A stretch of 64,000 bases of DNA from Levilactobacillus brevis (GCA_021383565.1 CP079699.1:496001-560000); one strand, 5' to 3'. Shown: positions 15,977-24,753, numbered from the stretch's first letter. Notes: generated by a model from the sequence alone, not told the origin. Numbers and translations are program-made.

Positions 15977-16005
15977 ATAATATCATGATGATATCACTTT
16001 AGCAA
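15977..16005 (-). promoter_or_regulatory. Promoter with operator-like palindrome for the RHH-SPFH operon
   Basis: Minus strand -35 TTGCTA (16000-16005), a 17-bp spacer and -10 TATTAT (15977-15982). The spacer holds the inverted repeat ATATC-5-GATAT (15980-15994), so a bound repressor would block polymerase directly. Confidence 0.6.
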
Positions 16006-16116
16006 TTTAAATGGGTGTGGAATGGACTAGAAGTAGTGATATGCTAAAATTAGAGGGGATTCAGCAACCGCAACAGTTCTAGCCGTGCCGTTTCTGAACG
16101 TGGTGAAGCAAACAAA

Positions 16117-16158
16117 CAGAGCCGCCAATTTCCAATAATTAGGAAATTGGCGGCTCTG
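16117..16158 (-). terminator. Strong hairpin terminator, probably for pepQ
   Basis: A 17-bp perfect stem (16117-16133 with 16142-16158) and 8-base loop. On the minus strand it is followed by TTTGTTTG. It is the first strong terminator downstream of pepQ, so repeat A copy 2 would be part of the pepQ transcript. Confidence 0.7.
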
Positions 16159-16298
16159 TGTGCTATTCGGTTAAGACTAGCCGTTGGTTCTGACCAACTC
16201 ATCGACCGCATGTACGGTAGACGTGAGCATATGACGAGCAGATGCTCAAAAGCCGGAGGAGGCCAGTAATGGAGCCAGCTGTGACAACCCAGTTAGTC

Positions 16299-16434
16299 GG
16301 CGTTATTTGCCGGGTTACTGGGTGGGACGACTTGGGAGACTTGCGGGTCGTACAAGGCTTTCGAGCGAGGCGGAAGCCCGTTCTTTGGCTGAAGCCGGTC
16401 CCCATAGCAGGCGGAATTGCTGGCAGCCGCAGGC
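16299..16434. repeat. Dispersed repeat family A, copy 2
   Basis: About 136 bp, the reverse-complement match of 5281-5413, with the same core GGGTGGGACGACTTGGGAGA and GGCGGAATTGCTGGCAG. It lies 15 bp beyond the pepQ stop. Relative to the upstream gene its orientation is opposite to that of copy 1. The adjoining 16159-16298 shows no gene. Confidence 0.8.
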
Positions 16435-16449
16435 GATAAGCACAATGTC

Positions 16450-17547
16450 TTAACCCACGTAAGTTAATTCCTTAGGTGTGTGAGTGAATGGCAGGCTGCC
16501 ATCGGCCGTGACGTGGACACAGTCTTCGATCCGGACGCCAGCAACTCCCGGAATGTAAATACCGGGTTCGATGGAGAAGCACATGCCAGGTTCTAAGACC
16601 AGGTCATTACCTTCCATAATAGACGGGAATTCATGATCACTCATGCCCATCCCGTGGCCGAGACGGTGAATGAAGTATTCGCCATAGCCGGCCTTGGTGA
16701 TGATGTCGCGCGCAATCTTGTCGAGCTCAGCGGCGGTTAAGCCGGGTTTCACAGCGGCTTGCGCGGTCAGTTGCGCTTCCAGACAAACGTCGTAGATTTC
16801 CTTCTGCTTAGCCGTTGGCGTACCTAAGGCAACCGTCCGGGAAGCGTCGGAAATGTAGCCATCATAAACCGTTCCGAGGTCAAATAAGACCAGTTCATTG
16901 TTGGCAAACTTGGTATCGTTCGTGGCGCCGTGGGGTTCTGCGGCGTGAGCGCCGGCTTGAACCAGACTGCCGAAGGACATTTCCATAATGCCTTCCTTCA
17001 TCAGAGCGTACTGTAATTCGGCCACGGCAGATTGTTCCGTCTTGCCGGCCTTGACCGCGGCAAAACCGTGTTCAAAGGCGAAGTCGTCCCATTTGCCGGC
17101 GATTTCGAGTTTCTTGATTTCTTCTTCAGACTTGATTAACCGCATGTGTTCGATAAAACTGGTAATATCCAAGTCGAAGCGGGGACTGGTGAATTGTGCG
17201 GCCAGAGCTTCCATCCGGGCGACTTGAAGCTGGCCCTTTTCCAAAGCGATGTGTTCCGGGTTCACGTGGCGTTGCTTCACTTGGTCGGCAATCATGGCCC
17301 ATGGGTTCTCATGGTCCAGGTAACCGATAACGGGGAACTTCCAGCCAGTTGACTTGATGACTTCGACTTCCAAGGCCGGTGCAAAGATGAATGGGTCTTG
17401 GTCCGGGAAGACAACGAGGGCAAGGACCCGTTCGATCGGGTCACTTCCAAAACCAGTGAGGTATTGAATGGTCTTGGGATTGCTTAAGTAGGTCATGCTG
17501 GCGTGATGTTCCGCCGTCCATTGCTGAATTTGTTCGAGTTTCGTCAT
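16450..17547 (-). CDS. pepQ: Xaa-Pro dipeptidase (M24 family)
   Basis: 365-residue cytosolic metallopeptidase that cleaves X-Pro dipeptides. The creatinase-like N-terminal domain spans about residues 1-130. The pita-bread catalytic domain follows, with metal ligands visible in LFDLGTVYDGYISDASRT (two Asp), RLGHGMGMSDHEFP (His), SIEPGIYI (Glu) and VRIEDCVHV (Glu). It starts at ATG 17547 with GGGGTG upstream. It is divergent from ccpA, the arrangement known from several lactobacilli, where CcpA influences both genes. Confidence 0.94.
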   Translation of the reverse strand: MTKLEQIQQWTAEHHASMTYLSNPKTIQYLTGFGSDPIERVLALVVFPDQDPFIFAPALEVEVIKSTGWKFPVIGYLDHENPWAMIADQVKQRHVNPEHIALEKGQLQVARMEALAAQFTSPRFDLDITSFIEHMRLIKSEEEIKKLEIAGKWDDFAFEHGFAAVKAGKTEQSAVAELQYALMKEGIMEMSFGSLVQAGAHAAEPHGATNDTKFANNELVLFDLGTVYDGYISDASRTVALGTPTAKQKEIYDVCLEAQLTAQAAVKPGLTAAELDKIARDIITKAGYGEYFIHRLGHGMGMSDHEFPSIMEGNDLVLEPGMCFSIEPGIYIPGVAGVRIEDCVHVTADGSLPFTHTPKELTYVG

Positions 17548-17622
17548 GAAATCACCCCTTCAATTAATGTCATAAGTATACCATCAATTGCGCTATTTAT
17601 TCGGGAATATGGGGGTTCTGCC

Positions 17623-17651
17623 TTGAAAATTCTGTGAAAATAAGGTATTCT
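17623..17651 (+). promoter_or_regulatory. Candidate upstream ccpA promoter (P2)
   Basis: TTGAAA, a 17-bp spacer and TATTCT. The cre site at 17657 would lie at its start point. Confidence 0.5.
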
Positions 17652-17656
17652 TTGAT

Positions 17657-17671
17657 GTGAAAGCGTTTTCA
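17657..17671. promoter_or_regulatory. cre site in the pepQ-ccpA intergenic region
   Basis: GTGAAAGCGTTTTCA matches the cre consensus except for the first W. It lies directly upstream of the -35 of the proximal ccpA promoter and just downstream of the candidate distal one. Confidence 0.75.
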
Positions 17672-17674
17672 CTC

Positions 17675-17703
17675 TTGCACCCATGAAAACATTTCTGTAT
17701 ACT
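17675..17703 (+). promoter_or_regulatory. Proximal ccpA promoter (P1)
   Basis: -35 TTGCAC (17675-17680), a 17-bp spacer and -10 TATACT (17698-17703), 60 bp upstream of the ccpA start. Confidence 0.7.
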
Positions 17704-17763
17704 GGTCAAGTTGCTTGAAAACGAATGAAAACAAATCAAAACAAGAAAGAAAGGGCTCTCGCT

Positions 17764-18765
17764 ATGGAAAAACAAACAGTTACGATTTATGATGTGGCGC
17801 GCGAGGCGGCGGTCTCAATGGCCACCGTTTCTCGGGTTGTTAATGGCAATCCCAACGTCAAACCAGCTACACGAAAGAAAGTTTTGGAGGTTATCGATCG
17901 TCTTGATTACCGGCCCAATGCTGTTGCACGGGGCTTAGCAAGTAAGAAGACCACGACCATCGGGGTGATCATTCCCGATGTGACGAACGCTTATTTCTCG
18001 TCATTAGCACGGGGGATTGATGATATTGCCATGATGTATAAGTACAACATCATCCTGACCAACTCCGATGAAAACGGCGGCAAGGAAGTTCAAGTGTTGA
18101 ACACGTTAATGGCCAAACAAGTCGATGGAATTATCTTCATGGGGAACCAAGTCACCGACGAATTGCGGGAAGAATTCCGTCGTTCCAAGGCACCAATCGT
18201 TCTGGCTGGTTCCGTGGACGCTGAGAAGACACAACCGAGCGTAAACATCGACTACGTTGCCGCTGTGGCGGAGGCCGTAAAGAACCTGATCGACCACGGT
18301 AACCAGAAGATTGCCTTTGTTTCGGGCTCCATGGACCAAGCCATCAACCACGACTACCGGTTGAAAGGCTACAAGAAGGCCTTGAAAGACGCCGGAATTG
18401 CTTACGATGATAAGCTGGTCTTTGAAACGGATTACACTTACAAAGCCGGCCAATCATTGGAACCAGCTCTGAGCGCCGCTGGGGCCACTGCGGCCTTTGT
18501 CGGTGACGACGAATTGGCTGCTGGGGTGATGAACGGGTTGACCGACGCCGGCGTTGCTGTTCCCGATGATTTCGAAGTCATCACGAGTAACGACACTAAG
18601 CTGACCGAGTTGGTACGGCCTAAGATGAGCTCAATCACCCAACCACTGTACGATATTGGTGCCGTGGCTATGCGGTTGTTGACGAAATTGATGAATAATG
18701 AAACCGTTGATGAAAACACGGTCATCTTACCTTACGGCTTGATGAAGCGCAGCTCAACGAAGTAG
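17764..18765 (+). CDS. ccpA: Catabolite control protein A
   Basis: 333-residue LacI/GalR-family regulator. It starts at ATG 17764, giving MEKQTVTIYDVAREAAVSM; an upstream in-frame ATG at 17725 lacks family support. The helix-turn-helix spans residues ~5-25 and the hinge helix PNAVARGLASKK follows. The periplasmic-binding-like core carries the features of CcpA (TTTIGVIIPDVTNAYFSSLA). With HPr-Ser46-P it binds cre sites; one is present in its own promoter region and another in the PTS promoter at 9517. The neighbour pepQ supports the assignment. Confidence 0.95.
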   Translation: MEKQTVTIYDVAREAAVSMATVSRVVNGNPNVKPATRKKVLEVIDRLDYRPNAVARGLASKKTTTIGVIIPDVTNAYFSSLARGIDDIAMMYKYNIILTNSDENGGKEVQVLNTLMAKQVDGIIFMGNQVTDELREEFRRSKAPIVLAGSVDAEKTQPSVNIDYVAAVAEAVKNLIDHGNQKIAFVSGSMDQAINHDYRLKGYKKALKDAGIAYDDKLVFETDYTYKAGQSLEPALSAAGATAAFVGDDELAAGVMNGLTDAGVAVPDDFEVITSNDTKLTELVRPKMSSITQPLYDIGAVAMRLLTKLMNNETVDENTVILPYGLMKRSSTK

Positions 18766-18774
18766 TGCTTTGAC

Positions 18775-18808
18775 AAAAGAGCCTGAAAGAAAACTTTCGG
18801 GCTCTTTT
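18775..18808 (+). terminator. ccpA terminator
   Basis: AAAAGAGCC then GAAAG (18775-18789) pairs with CTTTC then GGGCTCTTTT (18794-18808). Confidence 0.85.
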
Positions 18809-18985
18809 CGTGTCTCTGAAGGGAAGCCCGTTAAAATTAAGCCGAGCTTAACGTTTAGCCAGGCGGGATGTGCTACAATAATAGGCAATTGTGTGCAGAG
18901 GATTTGTGTGCCGGCGTTAATCACTAAGTGTGAATGACGAAGATAAAGTTAAAACTTAAATTTAGACGAATTGGAGGTGGTGTCG

Positions 18986-19822
18986 GTGAACGAAAATAGT
19001 CGTATGGCGCGTTATCATTCAGCGGAACGGGAAGAAGCACCGCAAAGGCCGGAAGACAACGCACCACAGACCTATCAACGCCGACCCGCGTTAGCCCGCT
19101 GGGTGGCCGTCTTGGTCTTACTGTTCACGGTCACCATTGGCCTGAAGATTACGGTCTTCAATGCGAACTACACGGCTGGGGTGGTCTCACGGTCGAGTGT
19201 TGGCCAAAAGGTCATTAATCAACTCAACAACGAGTTGGAGAGTCTAGGTGTGAGCGGGAGTCCCGTGACGTCGGGCATCGCCCAGCCTTACTTGGCGCAA
19301 GGCATCGCTCAGCTGTATGGTGAAACGGATACGGCAACGGTTGATTCGACGGAGCTGGCGACGGCCATTAGTACGCAGGCCCAAACCATGGGCGTCACTG
19401 CCACCACGGCAATGACGACAGCAATTGCCAAGCAGGCGCAAAAGGTAGCCAAGGCGACCTTTGCCACGCCAGCCATGACGCAGGCGGCGGTGAAGATTCA
19501 GAAGGCCAAGACACTTGATTTTTGGCTACTGATCGCCACCGGGTTGTTGGCCATTGTCACGGTTTTCTATGCGTTTAGCGTGCGGCACGTCATGGCTAGT
19601 CTTGGGCCGGGAATGGCGTTGGGCGGTGTGTTAACGGGAATTGTTGGTGCAGCGGGGTATTACCTCTTGCCAACGCTGATTCCCACGGCTAGTGCCACGG
19701 TGACGCGGCTGGTGACGACCGTTGGCCGCAGCGGTATCGAAGTTATCATTTTTGCCGGCGTGGTCGAGATTGTCTTGGGTCTACTCGTGATGCTGGGCCA
19801 CCGGACGTTTAGGAAAGATTAG
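18986..19822 (+). CDS. Membrane protein of unknown function
   Basis: 278 residues from GTG 18986 (GGAGGTG six bases upstream; the frame also has a TTG at 18971 that overlaps this ribosome site). The cytosolic N-terminus (~45 residues) is charged. TM helix 1 lies at about residues 42-61. An extracellular, Thr/Ala-rich segment of ~120 residues follows, then three more TM helices (~182-200, 211-232 and 250-270). I do not recognise the family. It is monocistronic: preceded by an extended -10 (TGC TACAAT near 18874) and followed by a terminator. Confidence 0.7.
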   Translation: MNENSRMARYHSAEREEAPQRPEDNAPQTYQRRPALARWVAVLVLLFTVTIGLKITVFNANYTAGVVSRSSVGQKVINQLNNELESLGVSGSPVTSGIAQPYLAQGIAQLYGETDTATVDSTELATAISTQAQTMGVTATTAMTTAIAKQAQKVAKATFATPAMTQAAVKIQKAKTLDFWLLIATGLLAIVTVFYAFSVRHVMASLGPGMALGGVLTGIVGAAGYYLLPTLIPTASATVTRLVTTVGRSGIEVIIFAGVVEIVLGLLVMLGHRTFRKD

Positions 19823-19864
19823 GCGTTAAAACGAAGTCGGCTAAAAATTAAAGTTAAATTTTCG

Positions 19865-19898
19865 GAGTTTGGGAGAGCAGTGCCCAAACTCTTTTTTT
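19865..19898 (+). terminator. Terminator of the membrane-protein gene
   Basis: 9-bp perfect stem GAGTTTGGG / CCCAAACTC (19865-19873, 19883-19891) followed by seven T. Confidence 0.9.
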
Positions 19899-19993
19899 GC
19901 GACCAAAGTAAAGTGATTGAACTGCGACAGGGCCTGTTGGATTGGTTAGCAGCAACGATCATTAAAATAATCAATTAATTTCTCGATTATTGA

Positions 19994-20021
19994 TTGACCT
20001 ATATTGGGTATAAGTTATAAA
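19994..20021 (+). promoter_or_regulatory. Candidate promoter of the large surface-protein gene
   Basis: TTGACC (19994-19999), a 16-bp spacer and TATAAA (20016-20021) in an AT-rich stretch. It would give a leader of about 200 bases. The rest of 19899-20190 shows no gene. Confidence 0.45.
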
Positions 20022-20192
20022 ATAAAAGAAATTATTTTAATCTGTAAATGAAAAAAGAGATTTAAAAGTAGCCATTTAATAAGGTTGAGGGACTAACTTG
20101 GTGTCATAAATAAGAATTAGTTGCACAATTAAAAAGGGCTATTAAACTTATCCTAAGAGTAAGGGTTCGTCACCCAAATTGCGAGGTGGCGG

Positions 20193-20215
20193 CCAGGTTG
20201 GCTAGCCTGGTTTTT
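20193..20215 (+). promoter_or_regulatory. Terminator-like hairpin in the surface-protein leader
   Basis: CCAGG (20193-20197) pairs with CCTGG (20206-20210), followed by TTTTT. It ends directly at the ribosome site GAGAGGAG (20216-20223). A stem plus U-run just before a start suggests attenuation or a barrier to read-through; the upstream CACC/GGTG pairing (20171-20189 region) could offer an alternative fold. Confidence 0.45.
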
Positions 20216-20231
20216 GAGAGGAGCAATCACC

Positions 20232-23200
20232 ATGGAAGTGAAAGAACATTACAAGATGTACAAGGATGGCAAACGGTGGGTTTTTGCCGCAATCACGGTC
20301 GCTGCGATTGGTTTGGGGACCGCAGTGGGCCAGGATGCTGTGGCCCATGCCGATACGACGACAGCGACTGCCGAAACGGCGCAGAACAGTGAAAAAAGTG
20401 CTACGCCCGCGCAATCGGTGACTTTAACCGGTAATCCGGTAAGTGATCAGTCAACGACGGACGGTTCGTCAACAACGAGTGGCACCACTGGTTCGCAGAT
20501 CGGCGAGAAATCGACCGATGGGACTGACGGTACGGGCTCAACAGACGACACGACGCCTACTGGAGACACATCAGGTGTTGCCACCGGGAATTCAGAGTCC
20601 GACGGTTCGAGTGACGGTGGTTCTGTGACCGATGGTGCGGTATCGGAAGCCCCAGTTACGGGCAATCAGACTTCAGATGCTGGTGAAGACGCGAACACTA
20701 CTGAAAATGGTAGCGGTAACACGGCGGAAAAAGCAGGCGCAGGCTCGCTGACTGATTCGGCGGACCCGGCAGGCGCATCGTCCAACGATAATGATGTGGT
20801 CGCAAATGACAAAACGGACGGCTCGGGCACTATAGCAGCCGGCACCGACGGAACAGACCAATCCACGGGGAAGCCAGCGGTAGCTCCCGCAGCTAAGGCC
20901 TTTCGCGCGTTGTCCGCTGCGGTACCCCCGGTGATGGATGCCAGCATTTTAACGTATGAAGTGAATGAGGATGGGTCGGTCACAATCACGGGGGCCACCC
21001 AGGATGTTGGGGAGACGTTGGTTATTCCGTCGACGATTACGGATAATGCCGGGAACGTGCTCAATGTCACGGGGATCGGCCAGGGGTTTAACTCCGTTTA
21101 CGGCAATACTCAGAACTTGCAGACCTTGATTATTGAAAATGGGATTACGTCGATTGCCGATAATGCCTTTTCTTACTTGAACAAGCTAAAGACAGTGGAC
21201 CTCAGTCAGAACAAGACCCTCACGAGTATTGGGTCGCAGGCGTTTGTCGCCGATGGGCTGACGAGCTTGGTCTTGCCGGATAGCGTGACGACGATTGGCG
21301 ATCAGGCCTTTGCCTCCAACCCGCTGACCAGCGTGACCTTTTCACGGAATTTGCAGACGCTGGGTGCCAGTGCTTTCATCTACGATCCCTTGACGGCCAT
21401 CGATCTGGGCAATAGTACCGGACTGACCGCAATTAATGATTTGACATTCTTTGGGTCGCAAGCAAGCTCGTTGATTCTTCCTCCCAACCTGACGACGATT
21501 GGCAGTCAGGCCTTTGCCTCTAACGCCAATCTAACGAGTGTCACCATTCCGGCGAGCGTCACCAGCATTGAGGCCCAAGCCTTTCTGCAAAATAGTCATC
21601 TGGCGACGCTGACCTTCGCGCCGGGCAGTCAGCTACAGTCGATTGGCGATGAGGCGTTCACCTACGATGGCTTGACGAGCGTGAGCCTACCCGCTAGCCT
21701 GGTGAGCATTGGGGACAGTGCCTTTGCAGCTAACAGTGCACTGACCGAATTGAATTTTGCTGCCGATGGTCAACTCGCCGTTATCGGCGCGCACGCCTTT
21801 GAAAATGATAACGGCTTGACGACGTTGATGTTACCCGCTAGCCTGACGACACTCGGAGACTTTGCATTTAGCACGATTCATGGGTTAACCAGTGTGACCT
21901 TTGCCAACGGCTCACAACCGCTGACGATGGGCAATAGTGCCTTCATCTACGATACGGCGTTGACCAGTGTGACGTTGCCCGCAAATCTCGCGTCGATTGG
22001 GTCGCAGGCCTTCCTGTCGGCCACCAGCCTATCTGAAATAACGTTTCCGGCAGGTTTGAGGAGCATTGGGGACAACGTCTTTACCTACGATCAGGCCTTG
22101 ACGACGATTGACCTGACGGGGGCTACCAGCTTGACGAGCATTGGTAACGGGGCCTTTGAATACAGTGGGTTGACGGGTAACTTGACGCTGCCAACCAACC
22201 TGACAACGATTGGTGACCTCGCCTTTGCGGCCAACAACTTAACGGGTGTCGTTCTCAACGACAACTTGCAAAGTATCGGCACTAGTGCCTTTATTTACAA
22301 CGCGTTGAAGGGGTCGGTGCTGTTGCCGGCGACCTTGACGACGGTAGGCGATACGGCCTTTTATGGCAATCAACTGACCACGGTTAACGTTCCGGCCACC
22401 GTTTCGCAGATTGGCAACAACGTCTTCAGCTATAATCGGATTAATCATCTCACGACCAGCAATGCGACCACGAATCTGGCCCTCAATCAGAATGCCTATT
22501 ACTTCGCGGACCAGCCCACCGTTTCATTGGCGGACCTCTTCAACGTATCCCTGGGCGGCGTGACGCTTACACCGCAAAATGTGAGTGGCTTGTCGGATGG
22601 GGTGACGCTCAACAGCGACGGTACCTTCACCGTACCTGCGGGGGTCGACCAATTTACCTTTAACTGGTCCGTGCCAACTGCAGCGACCACTTACACGGGG
22701 CAGTATCAGGTGGTTCTGAACAATCCGGATATTAAGGTCTTTAACTCCACCATCTTCTACGGCGATAGCTGGACGCCAGCCGATAATCTGGTGAGTGCGG
22801 TGAAGCCGGATGGTTCGGAAGCCACGATTGCCGATCTCACGGTCACGGTGACTAACGTGGCCACTGGAAAGCCCGTTGCGACAAATGCAGTCACCAGTCA
22901 GGCCGGGACGTATCGGGTGACCTACAGTTATGGTGCGAACTCGGCCGTGGCCCTGGTCACGGTGGCGAAACGAACGGCGACCTATACCATTAAGGGAAGT
23001 TCGACCGTCACATACAACGGACAAACGCCAACGCTTGATTTGAGTCAGTACAGCGCCAACCTGAGTATTGCCTTGCCATATACGTTAAAGGACGGCGATC
23101 TCACGTTGGCTTACACGGACGCTAATGGGAAGCAGGTCCTCATGACGGCGGACAATGCGAGTCAATTCGTCAATGCCGGAACCTACGAGGTGGTTGTGAA

Positions 23201-24512
23201 CCCCGCAGCCTGGGAGCGATTGAATGCGGAGACACCAGCCTTGGCCAACTTTGATTGGTCGGGTTCTGGCTCAGTGGCCACTTTGACCATTGCGCCAGCA
23301 GCTGTGACCGTCACAGTGCCCGATCAGACCATGTACTACGGGGAGCAGGCACCGACACCGTCGTTAACGATTGTCGATCAAGATGGCAATCCTGTGACGG
23401 GAACGGGCCTCACGGTAACCCGTGACGCCGGCAATACAGTTGGCACTTACGCTTACCATCTTTCCCAATTAGGCGCTAATTACACGTTGGCCGGCGATTC
23501 GACGATTGGGTCGTTGACAATCCAAAAACAACCACTGAATATTGTTGTCGGCAGTCAAACGGTGGCCGCGGGTCAACCGGACCCAGCGGTGGACCTCCAA
23601 GTGACAGATCGTCTGGGTAATCCGGTCGCAAACCTAGGACTGGTGGTTACGCGTGAACCCGGGACGGTTGCGGGCACCTACGCCTACCTCTTGGACGACA
23701 GTCAGCTGAATGCCAACTACGAAGTCGGCAGCGCGACGGTGGGGGCGTTAACCATCACGGCCGTTCCGGAAACGTTAGCTGGTAGCGACTATACGATGAC
23801 CGTGGGCGATGCGACGCCGACTGCGGCTGACTTCAAGGCGACTGCCACGGACAGTAACGGCCAACTCGTCGATAGTGGTCAGATTCAGCTCGACTTCGGG
23901 ACGGCAGATCTCACACAACCCGGTAAATACCTGGTAACGTTACGCTATGGGGATGCACCGGCAGTGACGGTGACGCTGACCGTCGTGGCCAAGACCACGG
24001 GTGGTGGTAACGGCGATGGCGGTAATACTGGTGGGGGCACGGACCCTGTTGATCCAACCGATCCGACTGACCCAACCGATCCGACTGACCCAACTGATCC
24101 AGTTGACCCAACCGACCCTGTTGATCCGTCTCAACCAACGGACCCAGATTCTGGCAATCATCATGAAGTGATCAGTGATGGCGGTGTAGGGGCGAAGGTC
24201 AAGCCGGGGATTGATGTCACAGTTTCTGACGCGAGTCAACTCCCTCGGCAGTTGGTGACGCGTGGTGCGGGAGCCCGTATTCAAGCGGCAGGACAATCGC
24301 AGACGCCACGGGCAACCACTGTTCCAGTCACGGCCGACCACGGTCAATTGAATCGGCAGGATCAGGCAGCAGTAATTACGAAGACGACGAAAGAGAAAGC
24401 TGCCACAACTCTGCCGCAGACCAACGAGGCCGCGACATCCGGCTGGTCCATTCTGGGCCTGATTCTGGGCGGGTTAGGACTTTTGGGCTACCGGAAGCGG
24501 CGGCATAATTAA
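20232..24512 (+). CDS. Large LPxTG-like cell-wall protein with KxYKxGKxW signal, leucine-rich repeats and MBG-type domains
   Basis: 1426 residues from ATG 20232. Residues ~7-18 carry the KMYKDGKRW signal motif (KxYKxGKxW type), followed by a hydrophobic stretch and a likely cleavage after AHA (~41). Residues ~42-230 are a Ser/Thr/Gly/Asp-rich stalk. Residues ~235-755 hold about 20 BspA-type leucine-rich repeats with the recurring form LTTIGDxAFxxNxLTSVxxP. Residues ~840-1265 hold MBG-like beta domains (VTYNGQTPTLDL, TMYYGEQAPTPSL). Residues ~1271-1300 are a DPT/DPV repeat. The C-terminus has LPQTNE (~1394), a TM helix and RKRRHN, a sortase signal. It is probably an adhesin; the ligand is unknown. 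Confidence 0.88.
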   Translation: MEVKEHYKMYKDGKRWVFAAITVAAIGLGTAVGQDAVAHADTTTATAETAQNSEKSATPAQSVTLTGNPVSDQSTTDGSSTTSGTTGSQIGEKSTDGTDGTGSTDDTTPTGDTSGVATGNSESDGSSDGGSVTDGAVSEAPVTGNQTSDAGEDANTTENGSGNTAEKAGAGSLTDSADPAGASSNDNDVVANDKTDGSGTIAAGTDGTDQSTGKPAVAPAAKAFRALSAAVPPVMDASILTYEVNEDGSVTITGATQDVGETLVIPSTITDNAGNVLNVTGIGQGFNSVYGNTQNLQTLIIENGITSIADNAFSYLNKLKTVDLSQNKTLTSIGSQAFVADGLTSLVLPDSVTTIGDQAFASNPLTSVTFSRNLQTLGASAFIYDPLTAIDLGNSTGLTAINDLTFFGSQASSLILPPNLTTIGSQAFASNANLTSVTIPASVTSIEAQAFLQNSHLATLTFAPGSQLQSIGDEAFTYDGLTSVSLPASLVSIGDSAFAANSALTELNFAADGQLAVIGAHAFENDNGLTTLMLPASLTTLGDFAFSTIHGLTSVTFANGSQPLTMGNSAFIYDTALTSVTLPANLASIGSQAFLSATSLSEITFPAGLRSIGDNVFTYDQALTTIDLTGATSLTSIGNGAFEYSGLTGNLTLPTNLTTIGDLAFAANNLTGVVLNDNLQSIGTSAFIYNALKGSVLLPATLTTVGDTAFYGNQLTTVNVPATVSQIGNNVFSYNRINHLTTSNATTNLALNQNAYYFADQPTVSLADLFNVSLGGVTLTPQNVSGLSDGVTLNSDGTFTVPAGVDQFTFNWSVPTAATTYTGQYQVVLNNPDIKVFNSTIFYGDSWTPADNLVSAVKPDGSEATIADLTVTVTNVATGKPVATNAVTSQAGTYRVTYSYGANSAVALVTVAKRTATYTIKGSSTVTYNGQTPTLDLSQYSANLSIALPYTLKDGDLTLAYTDANGKQVLMTADNASQFVNAGTYEVVVNPAAWERLNAETPALANFDWSGSGSVATLTIAPAAVTVTVPDQTMYYGEQAPTPSLTIVDQDGNPVTGTGLTVTRDAGNTVGTYAYHLSQLGANYTLAGDSTIGSLTIQKQPLNIVVGSQTVAAGQPDPAVDLQVTDRLGNPVANLGLVVTREPGTVAGTYAYLLDDSQLNANYEVGSATVGALTITAVPETLAGSDYTMTVGDATPTAADFKATATDSNGQLVDSGQIQLDFGTADLTQPGKYLVTLRYGDAPAVTVTLTVVAKTTGGGNGDGGNTGGGTDPVDPTDPTDPTDPTDPTDPVDPTDPVDPSQPTDPDSGNHHEVISDGGVGAKVKPGIDVTVSDASQLPRQLVTRGAGARIQAAGQSQTPRATTVPVTADHGQLNRQDQAAVITKTTKEKAATTLPQTNEAATSGWSILGLILGGLGLLGYRKRRHN
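24046..24130 (+). repeat. Short tandem repeat encoding DPT/DPV
   Basis: Degenerate 9-base units (GATCCAACC, GATCCGACT, GACCCAACC and variants) encode a Pro-rich wall-spanning spacer inside the surface-protein gene. Such repeats can change copy number. Confidence 0.85.
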
Positions 24513-24536
24513 TTGGATATAAAATGAACTGATTTA

Positions 24537-24573
24537 AAAAAGAGGCGCGGACGCTGGTCCAGGCCTCTTTTTG
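24537..24573 (+). terminator. Terminator of the surface-protein gene
   Basis: AAAAGAGGC pairs with GCCTCTTTTT around an inner GGAC/GTCC stem. Confidence 0.85.
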
Positions 24574-24710
24574 ACGGTTGCGTCAGATTGTGCGCCGTTA
24601 GTTATGGCGCCATAATCAAACCACGTCGGTGTTAAAGATTCGCTAAAATCTGTTTAAAGTCCGCAACCAAAATCGGAAAAAATACATTGGTAAGAGTAGG
24701 GGGTAAAAAG

Positions 24711-24740
24711 GGAGGGCCGCTCAGTGTTGAGCGGCCCTCC
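24711..24740 (-). terminator. Terminator of the glutamine-type ABC operon
   Basis: 13-bp perfect stem GGAGGGCCGCTCA / TGAGCGGCCCTCC with a 4-base loop. On the minus strand it is followed by CTTTTTACC. It lies just past the glnQ-like stop. Confidence 0.85.
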
Positions 24741-24753
24741 TCAGAAGACGTGA

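Noticed and set aside
20447-21070. Long minus-strand frames antisense to the surface-protein gene
   Set aside because: They mirror the low-complexity Ser/Thr/Asp codons of the real gene and have no start signals.
24046-24130. Possible CRISPR-like short repeats
   Set aside because: The units are 9-base in-frame codon repeats encoding DPT/DPV with no spacers; no cas genes are present.
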